Assembly: GCA_015039465.1 (NCBI GenBank)
Contig: MU130697.1
Location: forward strand, 121,896 to 141,481
Source of the DNA: Phlegmacium glaucopus
Taxonomy: Eukaryota; Basidiomycota; Agaricomycetes; Agaricales; Cortinariaceae
Direction: 5' to 3'
Length of the DNA: 19,586 bases
The position numbers were made by a program, and so were the translations under genes. Below are positions 8,006-16,512 of this stretch, piece after piece. Every line of letters starts with the position of its first letter. Positions within the stretch are counted from its first letter, which is position 1. The notes under the pieces were generated by a model. It was not told where the DNA came from and did not search any database. It saw nothing but the letters and a program-made list of their open reading frames with translations.

Positions 8006-9706
8006 ATGTCCCGTTGTCCACCCCGTTGTTGTTTGGAATGCAGGAATGAAATCCAAGAAGAACAAAAGGTTCAAAAGGCGGAAATACACCAAATTGAACA
8101 ATGTTTGATCAGCCCACTTCCGGCTCATGTAGAGGATTGTGATGAGGATGACGAGGAGGAAAGTAGCCCAAACCCTGAATTTGAGGATGGCAACAGAATA
8201 TTTGCCACCGGCCTACTACCACCGAAGGCAGATATCCGAGCCACCTCCACCATCTCCCAGCATCTTGCAGAAGCTTTCCAGCGCAACACACAATCCAAAA
8301 CAAAAGAAGGAATTCCGGATTATCTCTGAGAATTTGATAGCATCTTGGCCAAAGAATCTTTTGATATCCTACCTGATCTGAAACCTTGGGACCACGCAGT
8401 AGAACTTATCCTGGGAGAAAAACCATCAGGCTGCAAGGTCTATCCTCTAGCTCCGACGGAACAAAAGCAACTTGACACATTCCTCCAGGAGAATTTAAAC
8501 TCCAGACGCATCCAACCTTCCAAATCTCCGATGGCATCTCCGGTTTTCTTTATCAAAAAGAAAGATGGAAGTCTTAGGCTTGTTCAAGACTATCAAGCTC
8601 TCAACGCAATCACCATCAAAAACAAGTACCCACTTCCCCTCATTTCGGAACTGATTACCCAACTCCGCGGCGCTAAATACTTCACTAAGTTGGATGTCCG
8701 ATGGGGTTTCAACAATGTCCGAATGAAGGAAGGGGACGAATGGAAAGCGGCTTTCCGAACCAACCGGGGATTATTTAAACCCCTGGTTATGTTCTTCGGC
8801 CTCACCAACAGTCCGGCTACTTTCCAAACAATGATGAACAACATCTTCTGCAAACTCATAATGGAAGGGGTTGTAGTGGTCTACCTTGATGATATCCTGA
8901 TATTCACGGAGACACTAGAGGAACACCGGTCCGTAACCCGGAGAGTACTGGAACTTTTACAGAAGCATAAACTCTTCCTAAAACCAGACAAATGCGAATT
9001 CGAACAAACCAAGGTGGAATACCTCAGAGTCATAATATCTCACAACTCCGTCAAGATGGACCCTGTAAAAGTTGCTGGAGTAGCGGAATGGCCAATTCCG
9101 ACAAACAAAAAGGAAGTCCAGTCATTTCTAGGCTTTACCAACTTTTACCGAAGGTTCATCCAAGACTTCTCTCATCATGCCCATCCCTTGTTTGATCTCA
9201 CTAAAAGTGACATTAAATGGAAATGGAATATGGAAGAGCAGTCGGCGTTCAATTCTCTCAAAAACCTGATCACTTCAACCCCGATTCTAGCCTCTCCGGA
9301 CAACTCCAGACCGTTCCGCATCGAAGCAGACAGTTCCGATTTTGCAACCGGAGCTGTACTCTCCCAACAATCCCTCGATGATGAGAAATGGCACCCAGTT
9401 GCATTCCTGTCTAAATCCTTATCTCTGGTCGAACAGAACTACGAGATCCACAATAAAGAGATGCTAGCAATCATCCGAGCCCTAGAAGAGTGGAGACACT
9501 TCTTCAAAGGAGCGGAACATAAGTGCGAGATCTGGACTGATCACAAGAACTTGGAATACTTCATGACAGCCAAAAAGCTCAATTGGAGACAAGCCCGTTG
9601 GTTATTGTTCCTAGCCCGGTTTGATTTCCTCATGCACCACAGACCAGGCAAAAGCATGGGAAAACCGGACACCTTGTCCAGACGAGCGGATCACAGAAGA
9701 CAATGA
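8006..9706 (+). pseudogene. pol: Gypsy reverse transcriptase and RNase H
   Basis: One frame with a single internal stop, TGA 8327-8329 (YL*EFDSIF), where relatives have Arg. Up to it lies an acidic linker (DEDDEEESSPNPEFED). RT motifs in order: LVQDYQALNAIT, KLDVRWGFNNVRMKEGDEW, FGLTNSPATFQ, and the catalytic box VVYLDDILIF (about 8878-8907). RNase H follows with RIEADSSDFATGAVLS, NKEMLAIIRALEEW and IWTDHKNLEYF. The frame ends at TGA 9704-9706 after a shift close to 9690; the next frame resumes at EDNDNITLL. The RT and RNase H catalytic residues are intact in the text (YLDD and the acidic D/E/D set), so the decay here is light. It would copy element RNA into DNA in virus-like particles. Confidence 0.93.
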
Positions 9707-10010
9707 CAACATCACACTCTTAACTCCAGGTTTCTTCACGATTCGGGCCTTAGAAGGACTGGAAGTCATAGGAGAAGAACGAGACATCTTGAAAGACATT
9801 TGGAAGGGCACCCATGAAGGTGTAAAAGAAGAGGCCATAGCTAAAGTGGTAAAGGAGTTGAAAACCACTCACACGCGATCCATCCGATCGGCAGAATGGT
9901 CTCATGACAACAACATCCTCTCCTTCTGAGGAAAAATCTATGTTCCGGACATGTTTGACTTGCGAAGACGGATTGTGTCCCTCTGCCATGACACCCTAAT
10001 TGCTGGGCAT
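9690..10010 (+). pseudogene. pol: Gypsy integrase, N-terminal part (5' of Helitron insertion)
   Basis: In frame with 9621-9929 and onward: ITLLTPGFFTIRALEGLE, then TGA 9927-9929 (SF*GKIYVPD) where relatives carry Arg, then RRRIVSLCHDTLIAGH, holding the two His of the H2C2 zinc domain. The frame is cut immediately after the second His codon (CAT 10008-10010) by the Helitron fragment and resumes, with no base lost, at CCG 11414. Confidence 0.88.
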
Positions 10011-11413
10011 CTGGTATCGCGCACCAATACTGATTGGTAGCGTGAGAAGAAAGCTTAAAAGTTGCCATCATGAAAATAAGCAGACTTTGAATTCACTTAC
10101 CTATTTTGGAAGCAGCCCTGAATCGCGTTCCTGGTCGACAAATCATTCGTTCAATGTTATCACCCTCATCGCTCATCATACTCTCAATGTCTCACACTAT
10201 GCTCTCCATTGTTTTCACTATTGACATGCTCCTAAGCATCTACCATCCATTTGTTCCTTGGCTACTGATCCAGCAAAGCGATCAATCTACTATTTGCATT
10301 GGTCATCGGCTCGCATTTGATCATATCTTTGGTCCATCATTTCAAGAACGGCCCCTTTATGGACACATCAACTACATCTCCCATTATGTAAAAGGCTTTG
10401 TCATTGTTGTTGTGGCTATGGACCCACAAGTCTTCCCCTCAGCCATCTATCTTGCCATCCCTCGCTCCTGGATCGCACTCAGTCCCCTATCCTCAATTAT
10501 CTACCTCTTATCTTATCATTCACTGCCAAAACCATCATTCACGTGGTACCTGAAGCCTTCCCACCCTCTTTATGACAACTTAGGAAGTCCAGGAGGATCA
10601 CGACTAAGCAGGAATTGCAGATGAATCAGCAGCAGAGGATTATCCTCACAGTGTGTCAAGTGTTATCAAGGCTGCGCAACATGGGACCATGGGCAAGTAG
10701 TGTTTTCTCGGGAACAAGGCTGCGCCTTTCAAGTGTTGACTCAGGATCTTTCACATTTTTGACATGACCACACACCTATGGAGTTGATATATTTTTGCTA
10801 TTGGACTATGTACACTGCCTTTACTCATTGCCTTTTCTCTCGCACTTTGACACTTTACAGATTTTTTTATTGTTCCTTCTTCTTTTCCATTGTTCTTTTC
10901 TTCTCGCAGCTGTCCTCTCTTTATCTTTCTTCCTTTGACAGCGCATACTTCTTTCTTTTTATTGTTCTACATAGCCTCATCCTTAGGGTATAAATACTGC
11001 TCTTTTGTACCAGGATAGGTAGTTTCTCTCAATTCACTTCTTAGTCCTCTACAGTCATCATCTCAGTGGAATTCCAGTGAATTCCTTCCTTAAGTTCGCT
11101 TTTCCTGCCCCTTAGTGTCAATCTATCCCCTATCCCTCTACTGCTATAGTCTTCCTGAAGACTCTATCATCCTCATCCTCGTCTTCTACCTCATTCATCT
11201 TCCAAGACCTTCATCCTCATCCTCCTCACAAAAAAAGAGGCTTTCAAATTAATTCATAAAATGAGAACTATTCTCTACTCTTGCTCCCTATCTCTGTGTG
11301 TTACAAGTCAAGGTTACACCTTCCCTAAACAAACAACAGGGAGTCTCTTAACCTAAAGACTGGTCCACTGCTCTCTGGTTGGTGTTATATAACAACACAA
11401 ACAATGATTTATA
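10010..11413 (+). mobile_element. Helitron copy 2, 5' fragment
   Basis: 1404 bp inserted between the codons for GH and PGRW of integrase, with no target duplication and no loss of target bases. The left end is A then TC (10009-10011), as in copy 1. Just inside, ACCAAT (10023-10028) and ATTGGT (10033-10038) form a hairpin. The fragment contains a pyrimidine-rich promoter-like region and TATAAATA, but stops at ATTTATA (11413), long before the Helitron gene seen in copy 1. I see no CTRR end or 3' hairpin at 11413, so the 3' boundary is either a cryptic or aborted end or a deletion endpoint. A 172-codon frame (10106-10624) shows mostly amino-acid-changing differences from copy 1 and is probably not a gene. 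Confidence 0.8.
10989..10996 (+). promoter_or_regulatory. TATA box in Helitron copy 2
   Basis: TATAAATA follows about 150 bases of T/C-rich sequence. It is conserved with copy 1 (283-290 in the reversed block), where it precedes the Helitron reading frame. Here it has no gene behind it. Confidence 0.5.
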
Positions 11414-11579
11414 CCGGGAAGATGGAAGACCCTCAAACTTGTATCCTGAAACTATTGGTGGCCACAAATGTCCTGATATATCAGAAAATATGCCTCAACC
11501 TGTGACCTGTGTCTTCGGACCAAGGCTCAAAGATGCCACCCAGTCGGTGAACTCCATCCCCTCCCGATTCCAAACGCTC
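11414..11579 (+). pseudogene. pol: Gypsy integrase zinc domain, continued
   Basis: Resumes exactly after the Helitron fragment: PGRWKTLKLVS, TGA 11447-11449, NYWWPQMS, TGA 11474-11476, YIRKYASTCDLCLRTKA, then GELHPLPIPNAPW. CDLC supplies the two Cys of H2C2. Both stops lie where relatives have Arg. The hAT element then splits the codons after PNA, with its 8-bp target duplication at 11580-11587. Confidence 0.9.
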
Positions 11580-11587
11580 CATGGGAC

Positions 11588-12148
11588 TAGTGATGGGCAG
11601 GGTAGTGATGGGCAGGGGTTTGGGAAACCCCTGGGGTACAAGGGTAAGGGTAAGGAGGGTCAGGGTCAGGGTACAGATTTTTTGACCCTTGAAAAACCCT
11701 TACCCTTCTGGAGGGGTCAGGGTATTTTTGGGAATTTTTATTTCTCTGATATCAGAGTGATCTAACTGTTGTGTATCTATAAAATTGACTTTAAATCAGA
11801 GAAAAAGCAATCTAAAGAGGCCTCACTGCTTTCACAACAATCAGTAGCTTAAAATACTAGTCAAACCCTCTCTATTTCATTTAAAATCTATTGCTAAACA
11901 CCTTTAACACCCTGAACATGTTTTAAATAATAGCTACTTTGAAGGCTCCTTTGGATTACAAAGCTTGAGGAAGGATTTGGACCAAACCATTACACTAAAC
12001 CCTGCTGGGGTTTCTTACCCTCCAACCCCTCAGAAACCCTTACCCTTACCCTCCAAAACCCTTACCCTCAGCCAAGGGTAAGGGTTTTTGGAGGGTAAGG
12101 GTAAGGGTCAGCCTAATTCCACCCTGGGGTTACCCTTGACCATCACTA
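11588..12148. mobile_element. Non-autonomous hAT element (561 bp)
   Basis: The ends are TAGTGATGG and CCATCACTA, a 9-bp terminal inverted repeat with the hAT-type TAGTG start. The 8-bp target duplication CATGGGAC (11580-11587 and 12149-12156) is also a hAT hallmark. There is no transposase frame. Both subterminal regions are full of GGGTAA/TTACCC and AGGGTC motifs, plausible transposase binding repeats. The left 15 bases (TAGTGATGGGCAGGG) are duplicated in tandem at 11588-11602 and 11603-11617. The other copy at 1514-1769 (reversed) lacks this duplication as far as its truncated end shows. Confidence 0.9.
12036..12108. repeat. 33-bp near-perfect hairpin in hAT right end
   Basis: 12036-12068 (ACCCTTACCC...TTACCCT) pairs with 12075-12108 over 33 bp with one bulged T and a 6-base loop (CAGCCA). 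The right arm is G-rich with several GGG runs, so it could instead form a G-quadruplex. Confidence 0.85.
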
Positions 12149-13286
12149 CATGGGACACAATTAGTGTGGACTTCATAGTGGAACTTCCGGAGTCTTCAGG
12201 ATATGACTTGGTAATGGTAGTAGTCAATTTGGTCACCAAACGAGCTCATTTTGCACCAACCCTTACTACCACCTCCGCATCCGGAACCGCTCGCCTTTAT
12301 ATCCAACATGTCTGGAAACATCATGGACTACCCTGGAGAGTGGTATCAGATAGAGGACCACAGTTCGTAGCGGAATTCACTCACGAGCTCTACCGGATCC
12401 TTGGAATCAAGTTAGCAGCCACTACCGCCTATCATCCGCAAGGAGACGGCCAGACGGAACGAGTAAATCAGGAACTGGAACAGTATCTCTGACTCTTTAC
12501 AAACCAACGACAAACCAATTGGGCCGAACTCCTTCCCCTTGCGGAATTCCAGTACAATAATCACGTCCATTCTGCCACCCAGCACCCACCTTTCCTCCTA
12601 GACTCCGGACGAATCCCCCAAATGGGTTTTGAACCGAGCCAACTGGAATCCCAACTGGAGTCCATTAATGAATTCACAGAATGAATGTGGAACACCCTAG
12701 ACAAAGCGAAAGCGGCACTGGTCAAGTCTAAGGACGACATGACAAGATATTATAATCAGAAAAGGACTTTGGCACCTGAATACAAACCGGGAGACAAAGT
12801 ATACCTGGATGCCAGTGACATACAAACAACGAGACCATCCAGGAAATTGTCCCATCAGCACCTAGGCCCTTTTCCGATTGAAGAACGAGTCAGCAACAAT
12901 GCTTACCAACTCTGACTTCCCTTGTCCATGAAACGACTGCATCCAGTCTTTAACATAGTCAAACTAACTCCAGCCCCAATAGACCTGATCCCTGGAAGAC
13001 GCATTCTGACTCCTCCACTTCCGGAAATCATTGATGGAGAAGAGGAATGGGTTGTCGAGGAAATCCTTGACAGCAGAGTTATAAACAGGAGGTTCCAATA
13101 CCTCGTCAAATGGCAAGACTTCGGAATCAAACATAACACCTGGGAGCCTCAAGAAAACATACACGCCCCCGAATTAATCGCGGAATTCCATAAGAAGTAT
13201 CCTGGAGCTCCTAAGCACATCAGGATGGCCAAATTCAAACAGTTTCCTTTTGTGCCGGGACGTCACCTACCGAAGGGGGGGATGGA
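12149..13286 (+). pseudogene. pol: Gypsy integrase core and chromodomain
   Basis: After the hAT element the integrase resumes at W-D-TISVDFIVELP (first catalytic Asp), VVSDRGPQFVAEFTHELY (second Asp) and AYHPQGDGQTERVNQELE (catalytic Glu); D, D and E are all present. TGA stops at 12490-12492, 12682-12684 and 12913-12915 all lie in one otherwise unbroken frame at Arg positions. The C-terminus has KRLHPVFNIVKL, then a chromodomain: EEEWVVEEILDSRV, FQYLVKWQDF, NTWEPQENI (about 13040-13160). A chromodomain would steer integration to modified histones, as in chromoviruses. No stop is seen before the LTR; the frame reads into it to 13410. Confidence 0.93.
13272..13286 (+). promoter_or_regulatory. 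Polypurine tract
   Basis: GAAGGGGGGGATGGA lies directly before the 3' LTR, where plus-strand DNA synthesis is primed. Confidence 0.8.
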
Positions 13287-13690
13287 TGTTAGGGGACACC
13301 CGATTTCAACCCAAGCCTCAACCTTAGAATCATACATCCCGCCTTTCCGACAACCTCCAACATTCCGTCCAACTCCGCTTCCATTACCGGTTTACTCTGG
13401 AACTCTGTAACTCCGATCCGACTCCGGTTTGCTCTGTCTTTTACTTTTATTTTTCACATCACACCACTTCTTAATTAATTAATTAATTATTATTGTATCA
13501 TTCCTTTATTTATTTTATATCTCTGTTATGTCCATATTAGTACTTAAATACCCCACAGCCTAGCAGGGATCCCCATCCTTTCCTCTTTGGATCCCCTGCT
13601 AGGTGAGTCACTTGTAGATATCCCTTTGAAATATTATTAACTTTGGATCCCCTGCTAGCTTGACTAAGTCAGCGTTGCAGTGCCCTAACA
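13287..13690 (+). repeat. 3' LTR of the gypsy element
   Basis: 404 bp, TGTTAGGGGAC...GCCCTAACA, followed by TSD ATTCC (13691-13695). It differs from the 5' LTR by about 14 substitutions and one missing base by hand count, chiefly in its first half. Confidence 0.95.
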
Positions 13691-13695
13691 ATTCC

Positions 13696-14133
13696 GGCTC
13701 TTCTGATGATACTCCAAACCCAATACCACATCTTCGCCACAACCACCATTTCTTTGTCATCACTTTCCCACTATCAGTCAGCACACCTGCTATGGATTAT
13801 TCACTCAAGAATGCAGGACCTTCTGGGAGCAGAATGCAGCACTTTATATTTATCCTTTATATTTTGGTTGCTATTCCTTTTATTATTTAAGTACTTGAAA
13901 CTTGTATGTTTTCCTCAGTTCAAATATCATCTTAGTTTCCTCCTCTTGTTCGTCCTCTAAGTCACTGAGGTCTTCCATCTTTCCGTTCTCTTCTGGTTCC
14001 AAAATCAGGACATTATAGGAGCTGGGTGGCACAGCACATATGCTGAGGCCAAAGTCCTTTCCGTTACTTGTTCCGGTTCCATTCCATCCGATCCGGAGTT
14101 ACTCCAATGTTACCCCTTTGTCTAAACTTAACA
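13696..14133 (+). mobile_element. Solo LTR family 2, right part
   Basis: Continuation of the LTR begun at 5331. It matches 3320-3756 and ends CTTAACA, followed by TSD ATGCT (14134-14138). Before the gypsy insertion the junction read ATTCCGGCTC, as in the intact copy at 3184-3756. Confidence 0.9.
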
Positions 14134-14282
14134 ATGCTATAAAAATACCAGTATAATTTTGTTTGAAGGGACTCATATATGCCACATGGAGCAATGGCCC
14201 TCACCCACAAGTTACTGATGATCTCTAATAACATCCATATACTGTACCAATTCAATCAATTCATTAGGGTGTTTCACAGTAG
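14134..14282. other. Unassigned flank of LTR C
   Basis: A few codons may continue the ORF relic of 5193-5330, with the plus frame soon broken. No motif recognised. Confidence 0.25.
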
Positions 14283-14400
14283 CCCAACTTTGGGCCAACT
14301 TAGCAATCAACTTTGATCCCAACTTTGATCAAGTTTGAAAAACTAAGTTGCTCCAATTTTGCAAGTTGGGATGCAAATCGGACTCCAGAGTCCAATTTGC
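14283..14400. repeat. Hairpin-rich AACTTTG repeat segment
   Basis: Several CAACTTTG/CAAGTTTG motifs occur, with AACTTTGATC twice in tandem (14308-14331). They can fold into an imperfect hairpin with CCAATTTTGCAAGTTGGG. Next to it GCAAATCGGACT (14373-14384) pairs with AGTCCAATTTGC (14389-14400) with one G-T pair. It resembles the end of a MITE or other small element, but no TIR partner or TSD was found. Confidence 0.45.
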
Positions 14401-14479
14401 CAGCCAGTATAGTTAGAATGTATAGTCAAAGACCGAGACACAAAATCGCATTATGTACGGTTATAGTCCGAGCAGCGGA

Positions 14480-15700
14480 GTGAGCTCATGGCTGGGATAT
14501 GTCCGTCATAGACAGGTGAGCTGATGCCCCCCACCAAGGCAGTCGGGTGACTGGACTCACCAGTCGGGACTGGCTACCCTCTCAAAAATTGGTCGGAGCT
14601 GAATGGGCAGCCGAAACATATTGTGTGCAATCAGGTCAGAACTGAATTGATAGCCAGCCAGAAAACCATTGGCTCAGACTTGAATCGGCCACCCAAAAAT
14701 ATTTTGTGCTTACCAGGCCCGGAATGATTAGCCAGCAAGAAAAGACAATCAGGTCAGACCCGAATTATGAATATTCTGGGCCTAGTCAGAACTGAATGCT
14801 GTCAAATACTGTGGACAATTGGCTCAAATCCCAATTAAGAACTGAATCAGTAAGCAGAAAATAGTTGGGTCGGAACATAATGGTTAGCTGGCAGTATAAT
14901 ATTCTGGGCAATCGGGTCAGACCCGACTTGAGAACTGAATCGGTAGCTAGAAAATATTCTGGGCCTACCCGGTCAGAACCAATTCAAAATATTGTTGGCC
15001 TGCTTAGTTGGCCCAAAAATCTTGTGGACAATCGGGTCAGAGAACCAAATCACTCACCAGAAAATATTCTGGGCCTACCGGGTCGGAACATAATGGTTAG
15101 CTGGCAGTATAATATTCTGGGAAATCAGGTCAGAACTGAGAATCGGTAGCTAGAAAATGTTCTGGGCCTACTCGGTCAGAACCAATTCAAAATATTGTTG
15201 GCCTGCTTAGTCAGCCCAAAAATCTTGTCGACAATCGGGTCCAACCTGAAGTAAGTAATGTGGGCCTACCAGGCCAGAACTGAATCATGGGCCTATCTGG
15301 TCACAACCGAGCGGTTAGCCAGCCGGAACTGAAAATCAGATCAGAACCAATCGGAACCTAATTGTTAGCTGGGCAGAAACAGAATTGAATCTGTAGTTGG
15401 AAATATCCAAATATTGTTGGCCCGGGTCAGAACCGGGTCAGTGGCCAGCCAGAAAATGCTCTGGGCAGCCTGGTCAGAACCGAATCTTTAGATAGGGAGA
15501 AGCCTGACAATATCCTGGGCACTCGGGTCAGCAGGAATATGTTGCCAGCCGTAAAACATTCGGCTCAGAATTGAATCGGTAGCCAGAAATATTGTGGACC
15601 TACCTAGTCAGAACTGATTCGTTAATCACCCAATCTGGTCAAAATTAGCATCCATCAATAAACCAACCTTAGGCTGCTGTGGATTGATTATCGATTGATC
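14480..15700. repeat. Degenerate GGTCAGAAC / TATTCTGGGC repeat field
   Basis: Irregular iterations of short motifs such as GGTCAGAACTGAATCGGTAG, CCAGAAAATATTCTGGGCCT and ACAATCGGGTCAGA. Within it a unit starting GGGTCGGAACATAATGG is duplicated at 14867 and 15080 (period 213 bp; about 14867-15058 versus 15080-15245, with small indels). AAAATATTCTGGG recurs many times. No coding frame is convincing. Similar motifs reappear at 16050-16180. Origin unknown; decayed tandem repeat or repeatedly duplicated element ends. Confidence 0.6.
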
Positions 15701-15713
15701 AGTCATCAATCCA
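15680..15713. repeat. 9-bp inverted repeat
   Basis: TGGATTGAT (15680-15688) and ATCAATCCA (15705-15713) form a perfect 9-bp stem around a 16-base loop that itself contains ATCGAT and TGATCA palindromes. Function unknown. Confidence 0.4.
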
Positions 15714-15746
15714 CGGTTCAAATACTGGCCTCAGGGTTTTGGCTTC

Positions 15747-16052
15747 TTGACTACTCTCCTCATCCCTAACTGCTTCATTGTGTTGGAAGTACATACTAAG
15801 CTAATAACTGCCAACGAGCTCGGTAAGATTAAGAGAGAGATGGCGATATCGGTGTATGACCTCCTGTTTATCTTTGGTGGACACCCGGAATGCTTCTGGG
15901 ATGTTTGGGTGACAGGCCAAAATGCAGCCCAATTGCTGCCTGGGTTTTGTGTGATCACTCAGAATTGTAGTGCTTGGTTCACCACCCGAATTAGCCAGGC
16001 TGGAAACCTTCCAGTCAGACACAACCAAATGACATATTTTAGGCCGACCTGA
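15747..16052 (+). CDS. Short ORF, unknown (possible gene relic)
   Basis: Open frame of about 100 codons inside the repeat field, with a central part (KIKREMAISVYDLLFIFGG ... CFWDVWVTGQNAAQLLPG) that looks more protein-like than the surrounding repeats. The start is uncertain and the end runs into repeat sequence. I do not recognise it. It may be an exon remnant or a chance frame. Confidence 0.2.
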   Translation: MTTLLIPNCFIVLEVHTKLITANELGKIKREMAISVYDLLFIFGGHPECFWDVWVTGQNAAQLLPGFCVITQNCSAWFTTRISQAGNLPVRHNQMTYFRPT

Positions 16053-16229
16053 ATTAAGAACTAAATCTGTAGGCTGAAAATATCATAGGGCCGGAACTGA
16101 ATGGTTAGACAGCCTGAAACTATTCTGGGCAATCGGGTCAGACCCGAACCAAGTCGGAACCAAATGAAAACATTGTAGGCTGGCAAATGGCTAGTTACCA
16201 GTGAACTACAGAGAGAACAACAAATCTTT

Positions 16230-16265
16230 TCGACCGGCAGTCAAGCATTCTTGACTGCCGGTCGA
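16230..16265. repeat. 16-bp perfect hairpin with 4-base loop
   Basis: TCGACCGGCAGTCAAG (16230-16245) and CTTGACTGCCGGTCGA (16250-16265) form a perfect 16-bp stem around CATT. It lies between the repeat field and the 3' side of the minus-strand gene at 16513-17469. It has no T-run and no recognised mobile-element end beside it. Confidence 0.85.
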
Positions 16266-16512
16266 CGTTTGTCAATGATAATTAATGAACACTGGCCTTT
16301 TAAGTGACCGTTTGTGATGAATTTTGATCTTCACTTGTTCCAGGAGCTCCAGATCTCTGACCTCCCATTTGGGCTTGTTTCTGTCGATGGGAAGCTTCGA
16401 GGTTCAATTTACCTGACCCTGGTCAGCAATGGTACTTTGTTCACTGCCCGATCTATTCCAGGCCTCAATCGGCTTGTGATTGAAGAAAGTTTAATACAGA
16501 TACACAAATTAT

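Larger units (their letters stand above)
5470..13690 (+). mobile_element. Ty3/gypsy chromodomain retrotransposon (degenerate, nested)
   Basis: An 8221-bp element with LTRs of about 405 bp beginning TGTTAGGGGAC and ending GCCCTAACA, flanked by 5-bp repeats ATTCC (5465-5469 and 13691-13695). Domain order is gag with zinc knuckle, protease, RT, RNase H, integrase, chromodomain; this order and the chromodomain identify a Ty3/gypsy chromovirus. Three later insertions lie inside: an inverted LTR (6193-6609), a Helitron fragment (10010-11413) and an hAT element (11588-12148). Without them it is about 5.8 kb, a normal size. Its LTRs differ at about 14 sites by hand count (about 3-4%), many CG versus TG/CA. 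Frameshifts, a gag deletion and eight TGA codons make it non-autonomous. Confidence 0.95.

Noticed and set aside
9704..9706. TGA ending the RT/RNase H frame as a further CGA-derived stop
   Set aside because: The family frame continues in another reading frame from about 9690, so this stop results from a frameshift and was not counted.
10106..10624. 172-codon frame conserved in Helitron copies 1 and 2 and partly in the third
   Set aside because: Differences between copies mostly change amino acids (by eye about nine replacement versus three silent), and the third copy is broken. Similarity is explained by shared DNA.
11640..11680. Telomere-like GGGTAA arrays
   Set aside because: GGGTAA is not a rotation of TTAGGG. 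The arrays lie inside a hAT element bounded by TIRs and a TSD, so they are not interstitial telomere repeats.
14480..15700. Possible CRISPR-like or regular tandem array
   Set aside because: Motifs recur irregularly and degenerately, without fixed repeat and spacer lengths; the setting is eukaryotic.
15715..15724. GGTTCAAATA, similar to a tRNA B box
   Set aside because: No matching A box or cloverleaf could be built upstream, so neither a tRNA nor a tRNA-derived SINE is supported.
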